DNA of 64,000 nucleotides from Micrasema longulum. Its lineage: Eukaryota; Arthropoda; Insecta; Trichoptera; Brachycentridae. Positions 10,350 to 21,324 of the stretch are shown one piece after another (position 1 is the stretch's first letter; every line of letters begins with the position of its first letter). The stretch lies in NCBI GenBank assembly GCA_022494885.1, contig JAGVSM010001371.1, positions 241,001 through 305,000 of the forward strand, in the 5' to 3' direction. The notes beneath the pieces were generated by a model. It was not told the DNA's origin. It searched no databases and saw only the letters and a list, made by a program, of their open reading frames with translations. Position numbers and translations under genes: made by a program.

Positions 10350-10925
10350 TCACAATGGCAGCTTTCAAAAAGAACTGGGATTGCGGCTAGGAATAGCAGG
10401 TGCCACATTCAACAGTATAAAGGCTATCTGGAGATCGAATATTCACTCAGTGAAAACCAAATACCGCCTATATAACGCCTGCATAGCACCTATCCTCTTC
10501 GGATGCGAATTGTGGCACCTCACTGTGGCCCAAAACAGCAAAATTCTTACTATTTAAGAACCTTGAGTCTTGGGAGAAGAATCTTGGGTGTGCGGTGGTT
10601 GGACTTTGTGGGTAATAAAGTAATAAGATAACGGACGCAGCAAACTCCGGTGTCAATTGTCGTCAAGTGGAGGCGATACGGTTGGCTTAGCTATGTGCTG
10701 CGGATGCTTCCTGAGAGCCTTAACCGCGCTTGCCTACTTTACAAGGCATCAGGTTATCGATGTCCTGGACGTCCACTGCTGACTGTTCGTCGGGAGTTCG
10801 TGTCAGTATTAAGAGACGCGAACCTGACTTGGGAGGATGCACAAGAACTGGCCGCCGGCAGAGATGCTTGGAGGATCTTTGGTGACACCATATGCTCCAA
10901 CCAGGGAGCGGACATAATATAATAA
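10350..10925 (+). mobile_element. LINE 3' fragment (family L-F)
   Basis: Two overlapping frames reconstruct a non-LTR retrotransposon C-terminus: LGLRLGIAGATFNSIKAIW ... YNACIAPILFGCELW, then RRYGWLSYVLRMLPESLNR, GYRCPGRPLLTVRREF and LTWEDAQELAAGRDAW. The LRMP...GRP...L.WEEA..LA.DR.WR pattern recurs in the fragments at 54160-54455 and 56270-56572. A stop near 10557 breaks the frame. Confidence 0.7.
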
Positions 10926-11124
10926 ATATTTTTTTCATTTTTCTTTTAGATTTTGATGATTGTTTTTTTTTCAGTCTGAGAATATGTTTTAACTAACTGT
11001 GGTGATACTTGTGAAAATCTGTAAATGGCTTATTTATTGTTTGTTTTAAAAAATATATAAAATGGATAATAAAAGGTTATCCGAATAAAGAATATAAAAA
11101 AAATATTTAAAAATTACAATAGGC

Positions 11125-11330
11125 CGTAGGTACTCAGGTCGAGAATTGCAAGCGCAAACTGAAGAATTTGAAACGGTCCAATACATGAGGTACGAGGTTC
11201 GAACCCTACTCTACCCCAACTTGATTTCCATTTTCTAATAGTGAATAATTTAAAACTTGTTGAAAAAGGCCACCAAAATTGAAATATTTGGTGAATATAA
11301 GAACGCTAATGTTTTAAAAAAAAAATACAT
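11125..11330 (+). mobile_element. SINE-B copy (tRNA-derived)
   Basis: It has a pol III B-box-like GAGGTTCGAACCC followed by the family body CTACTCTACCCCAACTTGAT and a tail with CACCAAAATTGAAATATTTG and AAGAACGCTAATG. Related copies are at 29926-30070, 30545-30650 (-), 45645-45790 and 57335-57460. Confidence 0.65.
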
Positions 11331-13319
11331 AAAACGAAACCAAATTTTTTGTATTGATTCTGTTCCATGCAATAGAGCCAAAGACTAAAGACACATGTAA
11401 AATAGAGCTTTAGGGCTAAATGTGAATTATTACTTTAAGTGTAAAATGGAATTTCCAAGGTCCAGCATGAGTCAGGATGTATTTTTTTTATTTAACACTC
11501 ACACGAATTGTGATCATAACAGTATTGATAACAGACTTTTAGTATGACTGTTTTCTTCTGTAGATATAATATAATCGTAATTAAAATCAAAGATAGCGTG
11601 TACTAAGAACGTATTTACAAAAATATTTTACTATTTTTTTTATAAAGCGATAAAACAGAGAAGCTCAATTTTCAAGAATTTAATTTTATAACAACACAAA
11701 ACATACAATTATTGGGTACAGATACACAGCTTATAGTATGAGACAACCAATGATCAATTTGATCAATTTTAATGACATGTATCTCTTTACATAAATGCCA
11801 CAGAATTAGGTATTGAAAATTAATGTATAACATCGGGGATTCTCAACTGATACCTCGCCTGTATTCTGTACTGCAATTGGAAATTAAAAGATTGGACATT
11901 ATATTTCACCCAGTGAGAATATTCTTCTTCAGAAATTTGATGTCAACTTTATATATTGAATTTGTCAATAGTTTTTAAATATAAATTACAATATTCTAGT
12001 ACATGTCACACCTAAAACATTTTATGTCCTCCTTTACTGGCCATGTTTCGTCGACTTACGTATATTTATATTGCAAATATTCACTATTCCTTGTGTAAAT
12101 TATGAAAATTTTGGTTCTAATATTTAAACAATGTACACATTGTATGCAAAAACAAAATAAACATCAGTAAATCCATGTTGAGAATACCTGTTATAAATTG
12201 TTGTGAGATACTTAGACATTATAAAAATATTTTTTTGCTTAAATTGTATGTTTAGTAAGATCTGCGATTATTGAATTTCTGTATTTGAAGTGAGTTTATT
12301 TTATTATTTATGGCTTTACGCTTTTTATATGCATTTGGTGGGTGGACATAAGAGTATAACTGCATGTTTGTCAATTTTAAGATTTATATGTTCCTTGTGT
12401 ATGTCTGCGTCAATGATATTTACAGTACACTTTTACGACTACTCAAAACATAAATAAATAACTTTGTAAACTTTGGCTTTAATCAAAAAAGTATACGCAT
12501 TTGTACCACATTTTAAGTGGCACAAATGGTACAAGATGGTCTCAGTAATATAAGTAGACTCATTTCTATCATTCATTGAGTGGTACAAATGGTATAAGTA
12601 GACTTATTTCTGCCCCGTCTTTAATGGTTCGAGCAGTATATCTGGAATGTTGTTATTTGTACAAATAACTCTAATAATAAGGTTACACAGAGATCTGTAA
12701 ATAATAACCCATCTTGCAAAATATGAGTTCTGTAACCAAGAACGAACCATGTCTGTGAATTTGCCCCGAGTCGTTAAATAATCCATGTTGAGCCGAGGCA
12801 CTTGTGCTGAATTCATAAAAATACATATACGTGAGCATACAAGTATATATACATCAGGGGCGTGCGATTAGGTTTTCGATTAAGGAAACAGTCACATTCA
12901 GGTAAAATATGTGCCTACTACAACACAGTAAATCCAATTGAGTGCTTTGAAATACACTAAAAAGCATTTTTTTTCCACTATTTCAATATTTAATATTAAA
13001 ATGCCACAGTGTCAACCGATTTAAGTGCTAAGTTTGTTATAAAACAGTTCCATTATGAAAAAAAGGTATTTGAGAATTGCTTCCACAGAGCTACTGAAAG
13101 TCACAATTTGCGCAAGTGCGGACTTGTGAATTTAAAACTGGGCAATTGCCTTGTAGAAACCAATAGACTAACGCAGTTCCTTGTTTCAGAATTAGCTTAT
13201 AAATGCGCAGATGCGCAGACGAAAGGTTGTTTGTGGGCTTGTGGCATTTTTTTAAAGCTATTAATGAATTTTCATTGAACCCATTTTAGATCGCTAGGAT
13301 TAACCAAAAATTAATTAAA
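11331..13319. other. long gene-free stretch
   Basis: AT-rich. Short internal repeats of GGTACAAATGG/ATAAGTAGACTTATTTCT type occur at about 12500-12615. Small open frames (12604-12816 on -, 13009-13278 on +) have no recognisable domain. Confidence 0.4.
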
Positions 13320-13740
13320 AAATATATGTAGTAGCAGCTAAAAAGAAAATTAAAAAAAAAAAAAAAAAAATTCATTAAATGTACATGTTTAAAAAAAATT
13401 CTAAACAGATCTATTTTTATACATCTAGTAAATGTTATCACTGTAACACTCCAAAAAAAAATACTAACTCTTGTGCTTGGAGAGTGACTTACACTGTTGT
13501 AGTTGTTTATTTATAAGAGTTTATATAATTATGAATATACGAGTATATGAGAAAAAAAATACAGAATATATAATGAAAAAAACATGAAATAATAATACAT
13601 TCATACTAATTAACATTTAATGCAGTTTTTACACGTGTTTAAAAAAATTCTTTAGATTTTCTTTAAATTTATTTACTGATATATTATTTTTAATTGTTTT
13701 TAGTTTACTGGGTTAACTTATTAAATAACATTTAATTTTT
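13320..13740 (-). mobile_element. LINE 3' fragment (family L-G)
   Basis: The segment shares long stretches with 32990-33450 (TAAATGTTATCACTGTAAC, AGTTGTTTATTTATAAGAGT). On the - strand both read as a LINE C-terminus (INKFKENLKNFFKHV here). A poly(A/T) run at 13345-13370 marks the decayed tail side. Confidence 0.5.
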
Positions 13741-13764
13741 AAAAATTAGGTACTGATTGTTAAG

Positions 13765-13995
13765 AAACTTTTTAGGGAAGCATTGGTTCCTTCCAATATA
13801 TAGTCGGACCTTGAATGATATACTTATAATAAAAAATAAATGAGAATTTGGAAAAAAACGCAAAATTTAAATTTTTATGAATTTCTTTATTATCCACTTC
13901 AAAACACTTGCCATTTGCGACGAGAAATTGATGCCAACGATTAATCCAACTGTCCATGCACTTTTCATAGGCCTGCAAAGGTATGGCCTTTAGCT
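13765..13995 (-). pseudogene. mariner-like transposase C-terminal remnant
   Basis: The - strand frame 13772-13978 reads YEKCMDSWINRWHQFLVANG and KCFEVDNKEI. This resembles the mariner transposase C-terminus, in which an aromatic-rich W..RW..C....G.YFEGD motif is usual. Only about 68 codons survive and the catalytic DDD region is absent. It is a dead fragment; identification rests on this single motif. Confidence 0.5.
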
Positions 13996-14405
13996 CTTCC
14001 TAATTTTTACTGGACACGGAGCCATGGGAAGTTACCTATATAGATTTAAATTAAGGAATGATGACTATTGCCCATGCGATGATATTTCTTCACAGAGTGT
14101 CGAACATCTGTTATTTCAGTGCTCATCTTTCAGTTTACAACGCCATAATCTTGAAGCAGAATGCAGGAAAGATGGAATATCCTTAACAGATATCCACACT
14201 ATAGCTAAAAGTAGTTATCACGCGCCATTGTTCTTGGACTTTGCAACAATGGTGATTGGACTCATAAAGGTAATAAACCAAAATCAGTGATCGAACATCC
14301 CATTTCCAAGATAAACAAAAATGATTTTTCTTCGAGTACCTTAGCCTTGTACACGACTCGTAAGGCTACTCAGTACAGGGGTCTAAATATATGTAATAAA
14401 GAAAG
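13996..14405 (+). mobile_element. LINE 3' fragment with C-terminal zinc knuckle (I/R1-like)
   Basis: The frame starting near 13998 reads TGHGAMGSYLYRFKL, then CPCDD......SVEHLLFQCSSF. This TGHG...C.C....H...C arrangement is the post-RNase H, CCHC-like terminus of I- and R1-type elements. The UTR ends near TATATGTAATAAAGAAAG. 5'-truncated directly after the transposase remnant. Confidence 0.65.
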
Positions 14406-14489
14406 AAAAAAAAAGTTCTTGCTGCTGATTCTTTTTTATGAGATCTATCGTCCCAAAGCGCGTTCCTTTTAGTAGCAATTTTAGTTTTA

Positions 14490-14623
14490 GGAAAAGAAAA
14501 AGTCTTCGTAAGCACAGTATTCTCCAGACCAGGTCCCAGGTGCTAGTGATTTCCAATAATCCGCTTTTTCAGTAATCCGGCTGTGCTCTGGTCTAGTTCT
14601 GCCGAATTGTCGAGATACCACTG
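14490..14623. mobile_element. pogo/Tigger-like transposon terminus
   Basis: The reverse complement starts CAGTGGTATCTCGACAATTC and continues with GGATTACTGAAAAAGCGG and CCTGGGACCTGGTC, next to a TA dinucleotide (14624-14625). CAGTGG...TCTCGA with a TA target is the pattern of pogo-type ends. Only one end was found. Confidence 0.5.
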
Positions 14624-14939
14624 TACTATGTTACAGTTACAAATAACTATATTAATTTTTTGTTAGTTATTCAACAAGAAATTACAATTAAGAAACAGAC
14701 AAATTAACTTTTTTGAAAATATATTTTTTTAAAACGTGGTGTTATGGACAGGAATAGAAAAATAATAAGAATTTTTATAAAAAAAACAAAAAATTCGTAG
14801 GGAAAAATAACTTTATAATGAGTGAGAAAGATCAGTGGTTTTTTAACATATTTTTTTTTGTTAATAGAATATCATACCAAGCCAAAGAAACATGTATTTA
14901 TTTTTAGGTAACCCTAATAATTTAGGGCTACGATTTTTA

Positions 14940-15180
14940 AACAACAACAACAAACCATCGCCCCGTTGCCCCGTAAGGGTAGACACTGTCGACAGGGAGG
15001 AAAGAACGCCACATCACTCTGTCTTTGCATACAGACCTTGCTTTCTGTACATTCATTCATATTTTAAGGCACGCCGAATATTCCTACTCTTGACTTGTCC
15101 AACTTTAAGAGTTTGTTGGATTTAATTGTGCCTAGCTTTTTCGGTCTTCCCTGTTTTATACATCCATCAACATTACAGTT
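14940..15180 (-). mobile_element. RTE-like LINE 3' end fragment
   Basis: It is the reverse complement of the RTE 3' end seen at 4010-4160 and 22930-23110: (CAA)n, then CGTAAGGGTAGACA, GTCTTTGCATACAGA, CTTTTTCGGTCTTCC. The internal GTCGACAGGGAGG differs from the other copies. Confidence 0.7.
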
Positions 15181-15417
15181 ATGAATTAACTTAATAAAGC
15201 GAAAAAAAAAAAAAAAAAACCTGAATGGTTTTTTGTTAATATCAACTCCGTTTTTGGTGCATAATATGTATAGTTGTAAATACCCAGACTTCTACCTTAG
15301 ATTTCCTTCTGTACAAAAGTTCTCCGTCTGTATTCTACAATTGCGTCTCTTACATGAAACAATTGACCACCACTGGAACAAATGTGATGAATTTGAGATA
15401 CTTAAATGGTATTTCAG

Positions 15418-15427
15418 TATATATAAG
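15418..15427 (+). promoter_or_regulatory. TATA box of gene A
   Basis: TATATATAAG lies 68 bp upstream of the ATG at 15495. A start site some 30 bp downstream would give a 5' leader of roughly 40-45 nt. Predicted from position and sequence only. Confidence 0.45.
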
Positions 15428-15494
15428 AACTAGGCACTTGAAAATATTTAGTTTGGGAGTTGCATTTTCGGTTGATTTCTTCAAGAAAGAAAAC

Positions 15495-15551
15495 ATGTAT
15501 CGGACTATTTGTTTACTTTTGCTTATTGCATCAGTTTCTGCTGCTTTGACC
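15495..15551 (+). CDS. gene A exon 1: signal peptide
   Basis: The 57-nt exon encodes MYRTICLLLLIASVSAALT. It has a basic residue, a hydrophobic core and an A-x-A-like cleavage site after VSA. It ends at a phase-0 donor, ACC|GTAAGT at 15552. The intron (15552-17825, 2274 bp) is filled with repeats. Exon 1 is exactly 57 nt, as in genes C and D. This start was chosen because the upstream in-frame ATG at 15354 precedes the TATA box and would spoil the signal peptide. Confidence 0.8.
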
Positions 15552-15721
15552 GTAAGTAAACGCAAAAATTAAATTGAAATATCAATTTTTTATCTTATAA
15601 TGTTCAATAATTAAATTATATGTAAATAAACTTAAGATTATTTTTCTGCCAAAAAAAAGAGCTTTCGTGCTTCAAAACCTGTTGGCTTAATTTCACTAGG
15701 AGATTTAGTGAAAAATAAATA

Positions 15722-15790
15722 TAACAATGTTTGAGTATGTCCAAATGCTTGCAGACTGGTTGGGTTTTCTTCTTAGAAGTTATTCATTTC
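15722..15790. repeat. FBk distal fragment in gene A intron
   Basis: It contains ACAATGTTTGAGTATGTCCA and AATGCTTGCAGACTGG, the segment that precedes the CTCCCTAGGGAG palindrome in other FBk copies. Confidence 0.5.
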
Positions 15791-15911
15791 TTAAAATGTT
15801 TTTTAAATTTTAAAAAATTTTTTGTCTGGGAGTTGCTTTATTATTTACTGCAATTAAATTTCTTTAAATTTATCTAAGCTGTTGGGATCATGAGGGATAT
15901 ACTTATGTTGG

Positions 15912-16690
15912 GCAATCAGGAACTTCTCAGCATTTGCTCATGTTGAGAGAAAACCACCTTAAACTCTTCAGAAGAAGCCGGCCTGTTGGCAGCAGTCAAC
16001 AGGCCTTCCGTTCCACTAGAGGAGTGTTCGGCATTTTGTTCCCTACTTTGGTTTATTTTACCAATTGCCTGCACTAAATTGACCATGTATGATACTACCT
16101 CTCGTGTAAGTTCTAAATATGTTGCAATAGAGAGGAAATACATATTTGAGAAGACAATATAGAAATCTAGGTATTTACAGGGCTTATGACCTGTCGTTGG
16201 TCGGTTTAAGTGGCCGCTTTTTACTCAACTCTTCCTTCGGTCGACTTTTGTAAAGTAATGGAGCTAAAACTTTTATCACGTGGGTGAGATCCATCCGGCT
16301 GAACCAAATCACCTACTAGTTGAATTAACTACCTGGTAAAAGAAGAAGTACAAAAGTTAAAAAATGCTTTTAAGCGTTGTCTAATAGGTGATTTGGTTCA
16401 GCCGGATGAATCTCACCCACATGATAAAGGTTTCAGCTCCGTTACTTCACAAAAGTTAGCAGATGGAAGAGTTCAGGAAATTTGGATGTTCAAACATAGG
16501 CAGAATGGTGAATGTTAGACAGTGTGTAAAGTGGCCACTTAAACCAGCTAATAACGGGTCATAAGCCCTGTAAATACCTAGACCTCCATATTGCCTTCTC
16601 AAAAATGTATTTCATCTCTGTTGCAACATATTTAGAATTTACACGAGAGGTAGTATCATACATAGTGCAGGCAATTGGTAAATTTCCCAG
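15912..16690. repeat. FBk foldback pair with coding-like outer arms
   Basis: FBk arms face each other (left about 16140-16320, right about 16385-16605). Unlike other copies, the inverted repeat extends outward through a coding-like sequence. On the - strand 16143-15916 reads MYFLSIATYLELTREVVSYM and continues to a stop; on the + strand from 16605 it reads MYFISVATYLEFTREVVSYI. The two differ by a few substitutions and a 9-bp in-frame gap. I do not recognise the protein. Confidence 0.6.
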
Positions 16691-16836
16691 ACAATCGTCT
16701 AAGAGATCGCATTTCAACAGCGTTCACTTGGCTTTTATCCTTCCTCTGCCATTTCCATGTTTCACTTCCATACATAAGTGTTGGGACTAAAACTCCGTTG
16801 TGCACTGCCAGTTTAGCTTCGATAGACATATTCTAA
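16690..16836 (-). mobile_element. RTE-like LINE fragment in gene A intron
   Basis: The - strand encodes KLAVHNGVLVPTLMYGSETW ... AVEMRSLRRLS, matching the frame at 22600-22730 (KLAVHNGVLVPSLMYGSEVW). It abuts the FBk arm. Confidence 0.7.
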
Positions 16837-16975
16837 ATTTGTCAAAAAAATATATAAAAAGCGGTAATTAATACATAAAAACAATAAAAAACATGGTAAA
16901 ATACATGGCAAAAAAACATAGTTAAAAACTTATATTAAAAAACCTAGTCAAATACAATATTTGTGTTTGTTTAAA

Positions 16976-17610
16976 TGTTTGTAGAAAAAAGACTGGATTT
17001 CACCCTCTCGGGAGTCATTAAGATTAACAAATCAAAACAGGGATGGATAATTCCTTAAAGGAGCTAATATGGAAGTAAAGACATTTATAGGACTTATGAC
17101 CTATCATTGGCTGGTTTAAGTGGTCACTTTACACACTGTGTAACACTCACTATTTTGTCTTTGTTTGAAAATCTAAATTTCTTAAATTCTTCCTTTTGTT
17201 GATTTAAGTGAAGTTAAAAAACTGAAACCTATAATGTTGTGAAGACAGTTTTAGTTAAATCCGTAGTAACAACAAAATACATAGTTAAAGACATAGAAAA
17301 AATTATATACGTGCATAGCAAAAAACATAGTAAGGTATGATGTAAAAAGAAAAAGCATAGTAGAGGATGTAATAAAAATATAAAAAAATGTTTATACATC
17401 GTAAAAAAACATGTTTAAAAGTAATGAGGATCTTCGGAAATGCAATAAATAAAATAAAACTGAAAATATATAATTACAACAATGTATGTAAAGTGTCCAC
17501 TTAAGTCAGCCAATGACAGGTCATAAAACCCTGTTAATGCCTAGACTTCCATATTCCGTTCTTCAAAGTGTTCTCCATCCATGTTGAAATTTGTAAATCG
17601 AAGATGTTTA
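16976..17610. repeat. FBk foldback pair in gene A intron
   Basis: The left arm (GACTGGATTTCACCCTCTCG ... GGCTGGTTTAAGTGGTCACT) runs from about 16990 to 17250 and the right arm (GTCCACTTAAGTCAGCCAAT ... CCATCCATGTTGAAATTTG) from about 17480 to 17600. Between and around them is a degenerate tract of AACATAGTAAA-like units. Confidence 0.65.
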
Positions 17611-17825
17611 TTTTTTTATTTATTATATCTTTTTTCCTCTTTTCCCATTCCAAATTTTGCTCTGTTCCCTTATGCTCTTGATGAACTGTTATAACAATTG
17701 TTATTTGTCGTTAATTCATTTCTATTTTTTATTTGTGTTAGACTGTGTTGGTTTTTCAAAAATGAAGATGATTGTTCATTTTTGTTCTTGTGAATTTTTT
17801 TAATTTTCAAAATTGTACTTTTCAG

Positions 17826-18662
17826 GTCAAAGAAAAAAGAGATCTTCTTCAATTGATAAACGTTGACGATATAGTTGATGGAGCCACATATGAATATGAT
17901 GTTTATTATGGCGGAGTCACCATAGCTGAAACAGTCAACTGCACTAAGCCAGGAACGGTATGCGGAGACTGTTTCAAGGTATACGAATGCATTCCTATTG
18001 GAGACGGGTTTTTAGTTATTGCACTGCCTGACTGCAAAACCGGAGAAACTTGCCAAATGTCCACGGGGACATGTGTGACCACTCACAACCCCGGGTGTGA
18101 TGATCCTAGTGAATACAGATTCACTTGCTACCAGTTGGGTGTCTTCCCAGATCCGTTCGACTGCCAGAAATATCACATGTGCTATCCTGGAGTAGGTAAC
18201 GCAATCTTGGCAAAGGAGTTGACTTGTGAAGGAGAGTACTATTACGATGTGAAGACAAATCTATGCAGGAAGAAGTTGGTCAACGGCGACTGTCCAGTTC
18301 CCATTCCCTCCTGTAAGGAAGTTGGAAGTCGAGGCGCCGTTAATGGAAACCCATCCCTTTACTACATTTGCTTTAAGGCTGAGAACAGCGGAGTCATATT
18401 TCCCCACATTTTCGTTTGCGAAAATGTCAAGGAGTATGACATAGTCAGCAAGCAGTGTGTTGACCTAAGTCCTAAATTAGGATTGGGATCTGATGGAAAA
18501 TGCTTGGCAACTGGGACGTTTTATGATCCGACTAATTGCAACGCTTTCCGCACTTGCTCTGGAGTAGCTGCTTTACCAATGAATGGAACTTGCTCCGTTA
18601 AAATGTATTATGACTACAAAACCAACAAGTGTAATGATTTTACTTGTAATATGTTAAATTAG
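17826..18662 (+). CDS. gene A exon 2: secreted CBM14-type chitin-binding protein
   Basis: Exon 2 begins at the acceptor TTTTCAG|GTC and completes a 297-aa protein. After an acidic N-terminal stretch there are 24 cysteines in four blocks. Block 1 (residues 58-110) has eight in an unusual spacing. Block 2 (120-175) is a canonical peritrophin-A/CBM14 module (C-x11-C-x5-C-x14-C-x12-C-x8-C, with GVFPDPFDCQKYHMC). Block 3 (182-230) is a reduced four-cysteine version around NPSLYYIC. Block 4 (245-293) is a second six-cysteine module. No membrane segment or mucin linker is present, so it should be secreted and bind chitin; peritrophic matrix or cuticle location is inference. GC content is well above the flanks. 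Confidence 0.85.
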   Translation, partial: VKEKRDLLQLINVDDIVDGATYEYDVYYGGVTIAETVNCTKPGTVCGDCFKVYECIPIGDGFLVIALPDCKTGETCQMSTGTCVTTHNPGCDDPSEYRFTCYQLGVFPDPFDCQKYHMCYPGVGNAILAKELTCEGEYYYDVKTNLCRKKLVNGDCPVPIPSCKEVGSRGAVNGNPSLYYICFKAENSGVIFPHIFVCENVKEYDIVSKQCVDLSPKLGLGSDGKCLATGTFYDPTNCNAFRTCSGVAALPMNGTCSVKMYYDYKTNKCNDFTCNMLN

Positions 18663-18668
18663 AATAAA
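18663..18668 (+). terminator. poly(A) signal of gene A
   Basis: AATAAA begins at the first base after the TAG stop, giving a very short 3' UTR. Confidence 0.5.
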
Positions 18669-18904
18669 GCTTGCTCAATTACAGCTTTCTAATTCTGAAC
18701 GAGAGGTTATAAATTTAAGAGATTGAGTGGATGTTGTTTAACTATTTACATGATTTTTCGCTAAATTAATCTTATATATTGTTTAAACTAACCATTAAAA
18801 TATGAATATATGTGATAATTTTATATTTTACGAATGAAACCTGCCTTCTATTTTTTACTGTTTTTGTAACACTTGGTTTGCCTGTGTTTGCTTCATAAAT
18901 TACC

Positions 18905-19555
18905 AAAATCCCTAGGGAGTTTTTTTTTTTAAAATTTGTTACAACAGAGAGGAAAACATTTTTGAGAAGGGACGTGGGACGTCTAGGCATTTACAGGGCT
19001 GATGATCTGTCATTGGCTGGTTTAAGTTGCCACTTTACACACTGTGTAACATTCACCATTCTGCCTATGTTTGAACATCCAAATTTCCTCAGCTCTTTCA
19101 TCTGTTGACTTTTGTGAAGTAAAAGAGCTGAAAGTTAATGTGGGTGAGATTCATTCCATACTCCCTTCTTATAAATGTTTTCCCTCTCTATTGTCACAAA
19201 TATAAATATGAATAGCTCCCTCGGGCAGAAATCTAGCCAGTCTGCAAGCATTTGGACGTACTCAAAACATTGTTGAATTAACTACCTGGAAAAAGGAGAA
19301 GTATAAAAATTGTAAAATTGTATTCTGGCGTTGTCTAGTAGGTGAATTGGTTCGGCCGGATGAATCTCACCCACATAATAAAGGTTTAAGCGCTTTTACT
19401 TCACAAAAGTCAGCAGATGAAAGAGTTAAGGAGATTTGGATGTTCAAACATAGGCAGAACGGTGAATGTTAAAATGAGGTGTAAGCCCTGTAAATGCCTA
19501 GACTTCCATATTTCCTTCTCAAAACTGTTTTCCCTCTCTTTTGCAAAAAAAATAA
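18905..19555. repeat. FBk foldback pair downstream of gene A
   Basis: The left arm starts at CCCTAGGGAG (18909) and includes GTTACAACAGAGAGGAAAAC and TCATTGGCTGGTTTAAGT. The right arm (19215-19555) repeats these inverted, including GGCCGGATGAATCTCACCCA and CCCTGTAAATGCCTAGACTT. About 40 bp of the right arm (the GGCCAC region) is deleted. Confidence 0.75.
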
Positions 19556-19648
19556 ATAAATAATACGCTGAATTTGTCCAGATGTGAGTTGACTGAGACT
19601 TTTTTATATTTTCATTGAGGAATTGCATTCATTTTACCTTGAGTATAA

Positions 19649-19752
19649 GTCGGCCTCGTGGTGTAATGGGCAGCTCGTTTGCCTACGATGCGAGAGGTCT
19701 CGGGTTCGATTCTCGGCATGGTTGATATGAAATATTTATTTAATATTTCATG
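19649..19752 (+). mobile_element. SINE-A 5' part (tRNA-derived head)
   Basis: The tRNA-like head has GCCTCGTGGTGTAATGGGCA (A box) and TCTCGGGTTCGATTCTC (B box), then GAAATATTTATTTAA. It resembles a tRNA but the stems do not close well and the same head recurs at 32262, 59617 (-) and 62212, so it is a SINE and not a tRNA gene. Confidence 0.75.
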
Positions 19753-19754
19753 GT

Positions 19755-20425
19755 CATATTAATGGAATCTGAGACAAACTAAGATACTGGCTTAAAGTCA
19801 TTTATGAAATCAAAAGAATATTACCTTTCAAAGGGTTAAGATACATATATATCTCGCTTATTGAATTGATTATCTCTTACGGAGTGCCTGTCTGGGGTTC
19901 TCACCTTCCAGTCTTATCTGGGTAAAATTTACGATTTCAGGTGAGCCTGCTAAAGGGGATTGTACCAGATAGAATAATCCGTGAGGCGAAACATATGAGC
20001 GAAGGTGTATATTTTAAATTTTGTAATGTCCTGCCGGTAAAACAACTTTGTGACTACAAATAATTCGTAGATCACTTTGTTGACCTGGAATATAAAAAAA
20101 AAGTTTTCTACACTCACAACACTAGATTAAAAACTAAGGGCTCCCTGGTCGTTCCCTGAATCATAATTATTTCGGAGAACAAACATTAATTTGCGATATT
20201 TCAAGGTTGTTCAATGATCTCCCACAAACCGTCATTAAAATAAAAGATTTTCAAATGAAAAAAAAGAACCGAAGAAATATCTTCTAATTACTATATAGTC
20301 CCTGTATTATTAAAATGGATTTGTATAATATTAATAAAAAATAAACCTGTCGAAAAAAATGTGTCTCACCGAAAAGTCTTTAGTTAGTGGGTACAAATTG
20401 TTATGTGTATTTTAAATTATTAAAT
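19755..20425 (+). mobile_element. LINE fragment inserted in SINE-A
   Basis: Reading 19840-19930 gives YISLIELIISYGVPVWGSHL, an RT thumb-like LINE motif, and CNVLPVKQLCDY lies further on. It ends in AAATTATTAAATAAACG. SINE-A sequence is found on both sides (to 19752 and from 20448), suggesting insertion into the SINE. Confidence 0.6.
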
Positions 20426-20447
20426 AAACGCTGCTCGGCAGCACTAA

Positions 20448-20578
20448 AACTGGAAAGGGTGTTTTCACACCAGAATATTTCGTACTCCCTGGACTGGTAC
20501 CTGAAGCGTAAGCTGATCATCTAACCTTCATATCACAAAAAGATCGAGATACGCTGCGATTGGTGTACCAAAAGAGCA
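20448..20578 (+). mobile_element. SINE-A 3' part
   Basis: AGGGTGTTTTCACACCAGAA continues the SINE-A body, followed by CCCTGGACTGGTACCTGAAG and TGATCATCTAACCTTCAT, shared with 32400-32470 and 63255-63310. Confidence 0.6.
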
Positions 20579-20680
20579 GTCTTTTGTCTATAAACATATG
20601 GACAAACTCAAATAGTGTAATAAAACCAACTGGTCCAAGAAGAAGTTTAAAAATTGATAATTTGTTTTCAGGCGTTTTTT
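20579..20680. repeat. FBk partial copy
   Basis: It contains ATGGACAAACTCAAATAGTG and ACTGGTCCAAGAAGAAGT, the middle of the FBk monomer in forward orientation, and ends at the GGCG of the arm. Confidence 0.5.
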
Positions 20681-21324
20681 TTTTTTCACAATGCCTTGTG
20701 AATTTAATATTTTAATTGTTTATTCAAATTTGTACATATTGCTTGTTCAAATACCCTTCAATTTGCATTAAAAATAATAAAGTGAAAACTTATGTCGTTT
20801 CGTGAATATTAATGAGATACAAAAATCGATGAAAAAATTATTCTAAAAACTTAATTTATGTTTTGTTTTGTGAACTGTCGTACTCGGTAAGGAATGCTTT
20901 AAAATAATTTAATTTTACCTTATTCACTAAGAAATAGTGTTTTATTTCAAGACGAGTAATAATAGTCAGACGTAAACAATTATGCAGTTTTGTGAAACCG
21001 AATCTGTTTGAAGACTATTTAAAATGCGACATCTGTCGTTACCACTCTTAAATAAACTTAAGTGATAATAGATAATTCAATCGATTATTTTATTTTTTAT
21101 ATTGTTTGTTTTTTTATCAATGGGCGATTAATAAAATAATGTGTCAAAATTAAATAATACCTATTTATTTATTTACAAAGCACTAAGTATGTAGATAGAT
21201 GTATTGTAAATCGTTATCAGCGGGTATATAAAATATAGTAAATATGCACACATATGCATATGCCCAGGAAACTAAATTTTTTCGCTACGAAATGAATGGC
21301 CAGAATCTGATAGAAACATCGAAT
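20681..21324. other. gene-free AT-rich stretch
   Basis: Nothing recognised. Confidence 0.35.

Noticed and set aside
17772..17825. Gene A beginning at the in-frame ATG at 17772
   Set aside because: It overlaps the polypyrimidine tract and acceptor; the leader exon at 15495 gives a proper signal peptide and a conserved phase.
19649..19725. tRNA gene
   Set aside because: Good A- and B-box-like motifs, but the cloverleaf stems do not close and the same head with the same 3' body recurs at 32262, 59618 and 62210, so it is a SINE.
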